Positions 52,314 through 63,339 of a DNA stretch of 64,000 nucleotides are shown in pieces. The notes under the pieces are model-generated. The model was given only the letters and a program-made list of their open reading frames with translations, did no database searches and was not told the DNA's origin. The stretch comes from Globicephala melas (lineage: Eukaryota > Chordata > Mammalia > Artiodactyla > Delphinidae): the NCBI RefSeq assembly GCF_963455315.2, contig NW_027207353.1:496001-560000 (forward strand), in the 5' to 3' direction. Each line of letters opens with the position of its first letter. Position 1 is the stretch's first letter. The position numbers and the translations under genes were made by a program.

Positions 52314-53692
52314 ATGCAGAGCAGAGGCCACCGCCTCCTGGAAGCTGCAGCACGCCTCCGCTTCTGCACGGCAAATCAGGGCCTTACTTCCAGGCACGGG
52401 TTCACGCTGGGTGTGCCGGGAGCCACACAGCGTGCTAAGAGGCTGACTCTCTCCTCCAGCGGAGTGCCTTCAGGTACGAGGGCGGGCCTCGCAGTGTTCC
52501 AAGCACAGCGTTCTCTCATGGCAGCTCACACAAGGGCCATGACAGAGTCTTCCTGGGCACTTGGCACTCACCAGCCATGCTGTCCTGAGGGCGTTCGAGG
52601 GCTCCGGAGATGTAGCGCTCCTCAAGGAACGCGCAGGGTGTGGTTGCCCAGCACCCGGCACGCTCAGGGGTCCTCCGAGGGAATCAACCACTGGACCTCG
52701 ACGTTGCTCAGCCGGCCCACAGGTGTCTGTCTGGAGGCACTCAGTGACCTTGGAGGGAAAATGATGCACACCCCTGGGGCCTAGGAGTCCCCGGACGTGT
52801 ACTTCCTTTAAAGCAAAGCGACTAAGAACTCCTGGAAAGAGCTGCATGCCTCCCTTTCTGCACGGCTACTCAGGGCCTAACCTGGAGGCGAGTTCTCACG
52901 TTGAGGTTCCCTTTAGCTCTAGAGCCTGTCATGCGGACCGCCACCGCGGCCACGGAAGCCCCTGGTTGAGAGAGAGCAAACTCACAATTTTCCCCGAAGC
53001 ATTCTTCCAGGGCTCACTGGCCTGTCGGGAGCCGGGAATGTCAGGGAGCTTCAGGGCAGGCATGAATGCCGCCCTCCAAATGGGAAAGCAGGGCTAGTTC
53101 CAGCAGGCCCCCGTTTTCATGGGCACACTCAGCGTACATCCCCGTGGTTTCTAAGGCGTCCCAAGAGACACCGGTTGCCCTGTGTTTCCTTCCCTGAGTC
53201 AACTTATCGAAGTAGGGAGTCCCGCATCCAGCGAACGGTCTCAACCAAGGAACGCCGTAGCTGCTCCTCTGGGCCTGGGGCTGCCGGCGGTGCCAAAGAA
53301 GGAACAGGACTTGCATGGCAGTAAGAACCCAAGCCGCCGTCCTCTAGGAGGCACGGTGCCTTCAGTCAGGAGGTCCTGGAAGGAATGCGAAGACGAGGGT
53401 TACTCTGAGCGCAGCTCCGATTGGGGCAACGCGTAAGACCTCCGCGCCATGTGGCATGTGCCAGAACGGTGTTCGTGAACGTGTGCGAGTGCTGAGGAAA
53501 CCAAGCTGCTCCAAAAGAGAGGGCAGTGCGTTTCCCTACGCTCGGCGTGCGCAGAGGGGCTCTAAAGGGCTACGGGCCCGGATGTTGCTTAGCAGACCCA
53601 GGTGCGCCTGGGGTTACTCAGTGTTCCTGCCGGGAACAGGGTGCCCCGGCTAGCCTCCCAGGTGTCCAGAAAGCTGTGCTGCCGTTCAAGGT
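52314..53692 (+). repeat. Satellite monomer M39
   Basis: State: 7A 378C 434A 512A, junction A, with 154C 1068A but 1210G. It is the only copy in which the 1068A-1210A pair is split. Private G-to-C at 52774 removes a CpG. Confidence 0.95.
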
Positions 53693-55070
53693 ATGCAGGG
53701 CAGAGGCCACCGCCTCCTGGAAGCTGCAGCACGCCTCCGCTTCTGCACGGCAAATCAGGGCCTTACTTCCAGGCACGGGTTCACGCTGGGTGTGCCGGGA
53801 GCCACACAGCGTGCTAAGAGGCTGACTCTCTCCTCCAGCGGAGTGACTTCAGGTACGAGGGCGGGCCTCGCAGTGTTCCAAGCACAGCGTTCTCTCATGG
53901 CAGCTCACACAAGGGCCATGACAGAGTCTTCCTGGGCACTTGGCACTCACCAGCCATGCTGTCCTGAGGGCGTTCGAGGGCTCCGGAGATGTAGCGCTCC
54001 TCAAGGAACGCGCAGGGTGTGGTTGCCCAGCACCCGGCACGCTCAGGGGTCCTCCGAGGGAATCAACCAGTGGACCTCGACGTTGCTCAGCCGGCCCACA
54101 GGTGTCTGTCTGGAGGCACTCAGTGGCCTTGGAGGGAAAATGATGCACACCCGTGGGGCCTAGGAGTCCCCGGACGTGTACTTCCTTTAAAGCAAAGCGA
54201 CTACGAACTCCTGGAAAGAGCTGCATGCCTCCCTTTCTGCACGGCTACTCAGGGCCTAACCTGGAGGCGAGTTCTCACGTTGAGGTTCCCTTTAGCTCTA
54301 GAGCCTGTCATGCGGACCGCCACCGCGGCCACGGAAGCCCCTGGTTGAGAGAGAGCAAACTCACAATTTTCCCCGAAGCATTCTTCCAGGGCTCACTGGC
54401 CTGTCGGGAGCCGGGAATGTCAGGGAGCTTCAGGGCAGGCATGAATGCCGCCCTCCAAATGGGAAAGCAGGGCTAGTTCCAGCAGGCCCCCGTTTTCATG
54501 GGCACACTCAGCGTACATCCCCGTGGTTTCTAAGGCGTCCCAAGAGACACCGGTTGCCCTGTGTTTCCTTCCCTGAGTCAACTTATCGAAGTAGGGAGTC
54601 CCGCATCCAGCGAACGGTCTCAACCAAGGAACGCCGTAGCTGCTCCTCTGGGCCTGGGGCTGCCGGCGGTGCCAAAGAAGGAACAGGACTTGCATGGCAG
54701 TAAGAACCCAAGCCGCCGTCCTCTAGGAGGCACGGTGCCTTCAGTCAGGAGGTCCTGGATGGAATGCGAAGACGAGGGTTACTCTGAGCGCAGCTCCGAT
54801 TGGGGCAACGCGTAAGACCTCCGCGCCATGTGGCATGTGCCAGAACGGTGTTCGTGAACGTGTGCGAGTGCTGAGGAAACCAAGCTGCTCCAAAAGAGAG
54901 GGCAGTGCGTTTCCCTACGCTCGGCGTGCGCAGAGGGGCTCTAAAGGGCTACGGGCCCGGATGTTGCTTAGCAGACCCAGGTGCGCCTGGGGTTACTCAG
55001 TGTTCCTGCCGGGAACAGGGTGCCCCGGCTAGCCTCCCAGGTGTGCTAAAGCTGTGCTGCCGTTCAAGGT
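53693..55070 (+). repeat. Satellite monomer M40
   Basis: State: 7G 378G 434G 512C, junction B. Confidence 0.95.
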
Positions 55071-56448
55071 ATGCAGAGCAGAGGCCACCGCCTCCTGGAA
55101 GCTGCAGCACGCCTCCGCTTCTGCACGGCAAATCAGGGCCTTACTTCCAGGCACGGGTTCACGCTGGGTGTGCCGGGAGCCACACAGCGTGCTAAGAGGC
55201 TGACTCTCTCCTCCAGCGGAGTGACTTCAGGTACGAGGGCGGGCCTCGCAGTGTTCCAAGCACAGCGTTCTCTCATGGCAGCTCACACAAGGGCCATGAC
55301 AGAGTCTTCCTGGGCACTTGGCACTCACCAGCCATGCTGTCCTGAGGGCGTTCGAGGGCTCCGGAGATGTAGCGCTCCTCAAGGAACGCGCAGGGTGTGG
55401 TTGCCCAGCACCCGGCACGCTCAGGGGTCCTCCGAGGGAATCAACCAATGGACCTCGACGTTGCTCAGCCGGCCCACAGGTGTCTGTCTGGAGGCACTCA
55501 GTGACCTTGGAGGGAAAATGATGCACACCCGTGGGGCCTAGGAGTCCCCGGACGTGTACTTCCTTTAAAGCAAAGCGACTAAGAACTCCTGGAAAGAGCT
55601 GCATGCCTCCCTTTCTGCACGGCTACTCAGGGCCTAACCTGGAGGCGAGTTCTCACGTTGAGGTTCCCTTTAGCTCTAGAGCCTGTCATGCGGACCGCCA
55701 CCGCGGCCACGGAAGCCCCTGGTTGAGAGAGAGCAAACTCACAATTTTCCCCGAAGCATTCTTCCAGGGCTCACTGGCCTGTCGGGAGCCGGGAATGTCA
55801 GGGAGCTTCAGGGCAGGCATGAATGCCGCCCTCCAAATGGGAAAGCAGGGCTAGTTCCAGCAGGCCCCCGTTTTCATGGGCACACTCAGCGTACATCCCC
55901 GTGGTTTCTAAGGCGTCCCAAGAGACACCGGTTGCCCTGTGTTTCCTTCCCTGAGTCAACTTATCGAAGTAGGGAGTCCCGCATCCAGCGAACGGTCTCA
56001 ACCAAGGAACGCCGTAGCTGCTCCTCTGGGCCTGGGGCTGCCGGCGGTGCCAAAGAAGGAACAGGACTTGCATGGCAGTAAGAACCCAAGCCGCCGTCCT
56101 CTAGGAGGCACGGTGCCTTCAGTCAGGAGGTCCTGGAAGGAATGCGAAGACGAGGGTTACTCTGAGCGCAGCTCCGATTGGGGCAACGCGTAAGACCTCC
56201 GCGCCATGTGGCATGTGCCAGAACGGTGTTCGTGAACGTGTGCGAGTGCTGAGGAAACCAAGCTGCTCCAAAAGAGAGGACAGTGCGTTTCCCTACACTC
56301 GCGTGCGCAGAGGGGCTCTAAAGGGCTACGGGCCCGGATGTTGCTTAGCAGACCCAGGTGCGCCTGGGGTTACTCAGTGTTCCTGCCGGGAACAGGGTGC
56401 CCCGGCTAGCCTCCCAGGTGTCCAGAAAGCTGTGCTGCCGTTCAAGGT
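55071..56448 (+). repeat. Satellite monomer M41, with one-base deletion
   Basis: State: 7A 378A 434A 512A, junction A, with 1068A 1210A. Same missing G as M36, but offset 1227 is A here (56297) where M36 has C and all others have G. Confidence 0.95.
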
Positions 56449-57827
56449 ATGCAGGGCAGAGGCCACCGCCTCCTGGAAGCTGCAGCACGCCTCCGCTTCT
56501 GCACGGCAAATCAGGGCCTTACTTCCAGGCACGGGTTCACGCTGGGTGTGCCGGGAGCCACACAGCATGCTAAGAGGCTGACTCTCTCCTCCAGCGGAGT
56601 GACTTCAGGTACGAGGGCGGGCCTCGCAGTGTTCCAAGCACAGCGTTCTCTCATGGCAGCTCACACAAGGGCCATGACAGAGTCTTCCTGGGCACTTGGC
56701 ACTCACCAGCCATGCTGTCCTGAGGGCGTTCGAGGGCTCCGGAGATGTAGCGCTCCTCAAGGAACGCGCAGGGTGTGGTTGCCCAGCACCCGGCACGCTC
56801 AGGGGTCCTCCGAGGGAATCAACCAGTGGACCTCGACGTTGCTCAGCCGGCCCACAGGTGTCTGTCTGGAGGCACTCAGTGGCCTTGGAGGGAAAATGAT
56901 GCACACCCGTGGGGCCTAGGAGTCCCCGGACGTGTACTTCCTTTAAAGCAAAGCGACTACGAACTCCTGGAAAGAGCTGCATGCCTCCCTTTCTGCACGG
57001 CTACTCAGAGCCTAACCTGGAGGCGAGTTCTCACGTTGAGGTTCCCTTTAGCTCTAGAGCCTGTCATGCGGACCGCCACCGCGGCCACGGAAGCCCCTGG
57101 TTGAGAGAGAGCAAACTCACAATTTTCCCCGAAGCATTCTTCCAGGGCTCACTGGCCTGTCGGGAGCCGGGAATGTCAGGGAGCTTCAAGGCAGGCATGA
57201 ATGCCGCCCTCCAAATGGGAAAGCAGGGCTAGTTCCAGCAGGCCCCCGTTTTCATGGGCGCACTCAGCGTACATCCCCGTGGTTTCTAAGGCGTCCCAAG
57301 AGACACCGGTTGCCCTGTGTTTCCTTCCCTGAGTCAACTTATCGAAGTAGGGAGTCCCGCATCCAGCGAACGGTCTCAACCAAGGAACGCCGTAGCTGCT
57401 CCTCTGGGCCTGGGGCTGCCGGCGGTGCCAAAGAAGGAACAGGACTTGCATGGCAGTAAGAACCCAAGCCGCCGTCCTCTAGGAGGCACGGTGCCTTCAG
57501 TCAGGAGGTCCTGGATGGAATGCGAAGACGAGGGTTACTCTGAGCGCAGCTCCGATTGGGGCAACGCGTAAGACCTCCGCGCCATGTGGCATGTGCCAGA
57601 ACGGTGTTCGTGAACGTGTGCGAGTGCTGAGGAAACCAAGCTGCTCCAAAAGAGAGGGCAGTGCGTTTCCCTACGCTCGGCGTGCGCAGAGGGGCTCTAA
57701 AGGGCTACGGGCCCGGATGTTGCTTAGCAGACCCAGGTGCGCCTGGGGTTACTCAGTGTTCCTGCCGGGAACAGGGTGCCCCGGCTAGCCTCCCAGGTGT
57801 CCAGAAAGCTGTGCTGCCGTTCAAGGT
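56449..57827 (+). repeat. Satellite monomer M42
   Basis: State: 7G 378G 434G 512C, junction A, with 561A 741A 812G. Private G-to-A at 56567, a CpG-to-CpA transition. Confidence 0.95.
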
Positions 57828-59205
57828 ATGCAGGGCAGAGGCCACCGCCTCCTGGAAGCTGCAGCACGCCTCCGCTTCTGCACGGCAAATCAGGGCCTTA
57901 CTTCCAGGCACGGGTTCACGCTGGGTGTGCCGGGAGCCACACAGCGTGCTAAGAGGCTGACTCTCTCCTCCAGCGGAGTGACTTCAGGTACGAGGGCGGG
58001 CCTCGCAGTGTTCCAAGCACAGCGTTCTCTCATGGCAGCTCACACAAGGGCCATGACAGAGTCTTCCTGGGCACTTGGCACTCACCAGCCATGCTGTCCT
58101 GAGGGCGTTCGAGGGCTCCGGAGATGTAGCGCTCCTCAAGGAACGCGCAGGGTGTGGTTGCCCAGCACCCGGCACGCTCAGGGGTCCTCCGAGGGAATCA
58201 ACCAGTGGACCTCGACGTTGCTCAGCCGGCCCACAGGTGTCTGTCTGGAGGCACTCAGTGGCCTTGGAGGGAAAATGATGCACACCCGTGGGGCCTAGGA
58301 GTCCCCGGACGTGTACTTCCTTTAAAGCAAAGCGACTACGAACTCCTGGAAAGAGCTGCATGCCTCCCTTTCTGCACGGCTACTCAGGGCCTAACCTGGA
58401 GGCGAGTTCTCACGTTGAGGTTCCCTTTAGCTCTAGAGCCTGTCATGCGGACCGCCACCGCGGCCACGGAAGCCCCTGGTTGAGAGAGAGCAAACTCACA
58501 ATTTTCCCCGAAGCATTCTTCCAGGGCTCACTGGCCTGTCGGGAGCCGGGAATGTCAGGGAGCTTCAGGGCAGGCATGAATGCCGCCCTCCAAATGGGAA
58601 AGCAGGGCTAGTTCCAGCAGGCCCCCGTTTTCATGGGCACACTCAGCGTACATCCCCGTGGTTTCTAAGGCGTCCCAAGAGACACCGGTTGCCCTGTGTT
58701 TCCTTCCCTGAGTCAACTTATCGAAGTAGGGAGTCCCGCATCCAGCGAACGGTCTCAACCAAGGAACGCCGTAGCTGCTCCTCTGGGCCTGGGGCTGCCG
58801 GCGGTGCCAAAGAAGGAACAGGACTTGCATGGCAGTAAGAACCCAAGCCGCCGTCCTCTAGGAGGCACGGTGCCTTCAGTCAGGAGGTCCTGGATGGAAT
58901 GCGAAGACGAGGGTTACTCTGAGCGCAGCTCCGATTGGGGCAACGCGTAAGACCTCCGCGCCATGTGGCATGTGCCAGAACGGTGTTCGTGAACGTGTGC
59001 GAGTGCTGAGGAAACCAAGCTGCTCCAAAAGAGAGGGCAGTGCGTTTCCCTACGCTCGGCGTGCGCAGAGGGGCTCTAAAGGGCTACGGGCCCGGATGTT
59101 GCTTAGCAGACCCAGGTGCGCCTGGGGTTACTCAGTGTTCCTGCCGGGAACAGGGTGCCCCGGCTAGCCTCCCAGGTGTGCTAAAGCTGTGCTGCCGTTC
59201 AAGGT
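57828..59205 (+). repeat. Satellite monomer M43
   Basis: State: 7G 378G 434G 512C, junction B. Confidence 0.95.
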
Positions 59206-60583
59206 ATGCAGAGCAGAGGCCACCGCCTCCTGGAAGCTGCAGCACGCCTCCGCTTCTGCACGGCAAATCAGGGCCTTACTTCCAGGCACGGGTTCACGCT
59301 GGGTGTGCCGGGAGCCACACAGCGTGCTAAGAGGCTGACTCTCTCCTCCAGCGGAGTGACTTCAGGTACGAGGGCGGGCCTCGCAGTGTTCCAAGCACAG
59401 CGTTCTCTCATGGCAGCTCACACAAGGGCCATGACAGAGTCTTCCTGGGCACTTGGCACTCACCAGCCATGCTGTCCTGAGGGCGTTCGAGGGCTCCGGA
59501 GATGTAGCGCTCCTCAAGGAACGCGCAGGGTGTGGTTGCCCAGCACCCGGCACGCTCAGGGGTCCTCCGAGGGAATCAACCAATGGACCTCGACGTTGCT
59601 CAGCCGGCCCACAGGTGTCTGTCTGGAGGCACTCAGTGACCTTGGAGGGAAAATGATGCACACCCGTGGGGCCTAGGAGTCCCCGGACGTGTACTTCCTT
59701 TAAAGCAAAGCGACTAAGAACTCCTGGAAAGAGCTGCATGCCTCCCTTTCTGCACGGCTACTCAGGGCCTAACCTGGAGGCGAGTTCTCACGTTGAGGTT
59801 CCCTTTAGCTCTAGAGCCTGTCATGCGGACCGCCACCGCGGCCACGGAAGCCCCTGGTTGAGAGAGAGCAAACTCACAATTTTCCCCGAAGCATTCTTCC
59901 AGGGCTCACTGGCCTGTCGGGAGCCGGGAATGTCAGGGAGCTTCAGGGCAGGCATGAATGCCGCCCTCCAAATGGGAAAGCAGGGCTAGTTCCAGCAGGC
60001 CCCCGTTTTCATGGGCACACTCAGCGTACATCCCCGTGGTTTCTAAGGCGTCCCAAGAGACACCGGTTGCCCTGTGTTTCCTTCCCTGAGTCAACTTATC
60101 GAAGTAGGGAGTCCCGCATCCAGCGAACGGTCTCAACCAAGGAACGCCGTAGCTGCTCCTCTGGGCCTGGGGCTGCCGGCGGTGCCAAAGAAGGAACAGG
60201 ACTTGCATGGCAGTAAGAACCCAAGCCGCCGTCCTCTAGGAGGCACGGTGCCTTCAGTCAGGAGGTCCTGGATGGAATGCGAAGACGAGGGTTACTCTGA
60301 GCGCAGCTCCGATTGGGGCAACGCGTAAGACCTCCGCGCCATGTGGCATGTGCCAGAACGGTGTTCGTGAACGTGTGCGAGTGCTGAGGAAACCAAGCTG
60401 CTCCAAAAGAGAGGGCAGTGCGTTTCCCTACGCTCGGCGTGCGCAGAGGGGCTCTAAAGGGCTACGGGCCCGGATGTTGCTTAGCAGACCCAGGTGCGCC
60501 TGGGGTTACTCAGTGTTCCTGCCGGGAACAGGGTGCCCCGGCTAGCCTCCCAGGTGTGCTAAAGCTGTGCTGCCGTTCAAGGT
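59206..60583 (+). repeat. Satellite monomer M44
   Basis: State: 7A 378A 434A 512A, junction B. First of three consecutive copies alike at every marker. Confidence 0.95.
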
Positions 60584-61961
60584 ATGCAGAGCAGAGGCCA
60601 CCGCCTCCTGGAAGCTGCAGCACGCCTCCGCTTCTGCACGGCAAATCAGGGCCTTACTTCCAGGCACGGGTTCACGCTGGGTGTGCCGGGAGCCACACAG
60701 CGTGCTAAGAGGCTGACTCTCTCCTCCAGCGGAGTGACTTCAGGTACGAGGGCGGGCCTCGCAGTGTTCCAAGCACAGCGTTCTCTCATGGCAGCTCACA
60801 CAAGGGCCATGACAGAGTCTTCCTGGGCACTTGGCACTCACCAGCCATGCTGTCCTGAGGGCGTTCGAGGGCTCCGGAGATGTAGCGCTCCTCAAGGAAC
60901 GCGCAGGGTGTGGTTGCCCAGCACCCGGCACGCTCAGGGGTCCTCCGAGGGAATCAACCAATGGACCTCGACGTTGCTCAGCCGGCCCACAGGTGTCTGT
61001 CTGGAGGCACTCAGTGACCTTGGAGGGAAAATGATGCACACCCGTGGGGCCTAGGAGTCCCCGGACGTGTACTTCCTTTAAAGCAAAGCGACTAAGAACT
61101 CCTGGAAAGAGCTGCATGCCTCCCTTTCTGCACGGCTACTCAGGGCCTAACCTGGAGGCGAGTTCTCACGTTGAGGTTCCCTTTAGCTCTAGAGCCTGTC
61201 ATGCGGACCGCCACCGCGGCCACGGAAGCCCCTGGTTGAGAGAGAGCAAACTCACAATTTTCCCCGAAGCATTCTTCCAGGGCTCACTGGCCTGTCGGGA
61301 GCCGGGAATGTCAGGGAGCTTCAGGGCAGGCATGAATGCCGCCCTCCAAATGGGAAAGCAGGGCTAGTTCCAGCAGGCCCCCGTTTTCATGGGCACACTC
61401 AGCGTACATCCCCGTGGTTTCTAAGGCGTCCCAAGAGACACCGGTTGCCCTGTGTTTCCTTCCCTGAGTCAACTTATCGAAGTAGGGAGTCCCGCATCCA
61501 GCGAACGGTCTCAACCAAGGAACGCCGTAGCTGCTCCTCTGGGCCTGGGGCTGCCGGCGGTGCCAAAGAAGGAACAGGACTTGCATGGCAGTAAGAACCC
61601 AAGCCGCCGTCCTCTAGGAGGCACGGTGCCTTCAGTCAGGAGGTCCTGGATGGAATGCGAAGACGAGGGTTACTCTGAGCGCAGCTCCGATTGGGGCAAC
61701 GCGTAAGACCTCCGCGCCATGTGGCATGTGCCAGAACGGTGTTCGTGAACGTGTGCGAGTGCTGAGGAAACCAAGCTGCTCCAAAAGAGAGGGCAGTGCG
61801 TTTCCCTACGCTCGGCGTGCGCAGAGGGGCTCTAAAGGGCTACGGGCCCGGATGTTGCTTAGCAGACCCAGGTGCGCCTGGGGTTACTCAGTGTTCCTGC
61901 CGGGAACAGGGTGCCCCGGCTAGCCTCCCAGGTGTGCTAAAGCTGTGCTGCCGTTCAAGGT
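60584..61961 (+). repeat. Satellite monomer M45
   Basis: State: 7A 378A 434A 512A, junction B. Same as both neighbours M44 and M46. Confidence 0.95.
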
Positions 61962-63339
61962 ATGCAGAGCAGAGGCCACCGCCTCCTGGAAGCTGCAGCA
62001 CGCCTCCGCTTCTGCACGGCAAATCAGGGCCTTACTTCCAGGCACGGGTTCACGCTGGGTGTGCCGGGAGCCACACAGCGTGCTAAGAGGCTGACTCTCT
62101 CCTCCAGCGGAGTGACTTCAGGTACGAGGGCGGGCCTCGCAGTGTTCCAAGCACAGCGTTCTCTCATGGCAGCTCACACAAGGGCCATGACAGAGTCTTC
62201 CTGGGCACTTGGCACTCACCAGCCATGCTGTCCTGAGGGCGTTCGAGGGCTCCGGAGATGTAGCGCTCCTCAAGGAACGCGCAGGGTGTGGTTGCCCAGC
62301 ACCCGGCACGCTCAGGGGTCCTCCGAGGGAATCAACCAATGGACCTCGACGTTGCTCAGCCGGCCCACAGGTGTCTGTCTGGAGGCACTCAGTGACCTTG
62401 GAGGGAAAATGATGCACACCCGTGGGGCCTAGGAGTCCCCGGACGTGTACTTCCTTTAAAGCAAAGCGACTAAGAACTCCTGGAAAGAGCTGCATGCCTC
62501 CCTTTCTGCACGGCTACTCAGGGCCTAACCTGGAGGCGAGTTCTCACGTTGAGGTTCCCTTTAGCTCTAGAGCCTGTCATGCGGACCGCCACCGCGGCCA
62601 CGGAAGCCCCTGGTTGAGAGAGAGCAAACTCACAATTTTCCCCGAAGCATTCTTCCAGGGCTCACTGGCCTGTCGGGAGCCGGGAATGTCAGGGAGCTTC
62701 AGGGCAGGCATGAATGCCGCCCTCCAAATGGGAAAGCAGGGCTAGTTCCAGCAGGCCCCCGTTTTCATGGGCACACTCAGCGTACATCCCCGTGGTTTCT
62801 AAGGCGTCCCAAGAGACACCGGTTGCCCTGTGTTTCCTTCCCTGAGTCAACTTATCGAAGTAGGGAGTCCCGCATCCAGCGAACGGTCTCAACCAAGGAA
62901 CGCCGTAGCTGCTCCTCTGGGCCTGGGGCTGCCGGCGGTGCCAAAGAAGGAACAGGACTTGCATGGCAGTAAGAACCCAAGCCGCCGTCCTCTAGGAGGC
63001 ACGGTGCCTTCAGTCAGGAGGTCCTGGATGGAATGCGAAGACGAGGGTTACTCTGAGCGCAGCTCCGATTGGGGCAACGCGTAAGACCTCCGCGCCATGT
63101 GGCATGTGCCAGAACGGTGTTCGTGAACGTGTGCGAGTGCTGAGGAAACCAAGCTGCTCCAAAAGAGAGGGCAGTGCGTTTCCCTACGCTCGGCGTGCGC
63201 AGAGGGGCTCTAAAGGGCTACGGGCCCGGATGTTGCTTAGCAGACCCAGGTGCGCCTGGGGTTACTCAGTGTTCCTGCCGGGAACAGGGTGCCCCGGCTA
63301 GCCTCCCAGGTGTGCTAAAGCTGTGCTGCCGTTCAAGGT
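61962..63339 (+). repeat. Satellite monomer M46, last complete copy
   Basis: State: 7A 378A 434A 512A, junction B. It contains the last CENP-B box in the window, at 62868. Confidence 0.95.
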
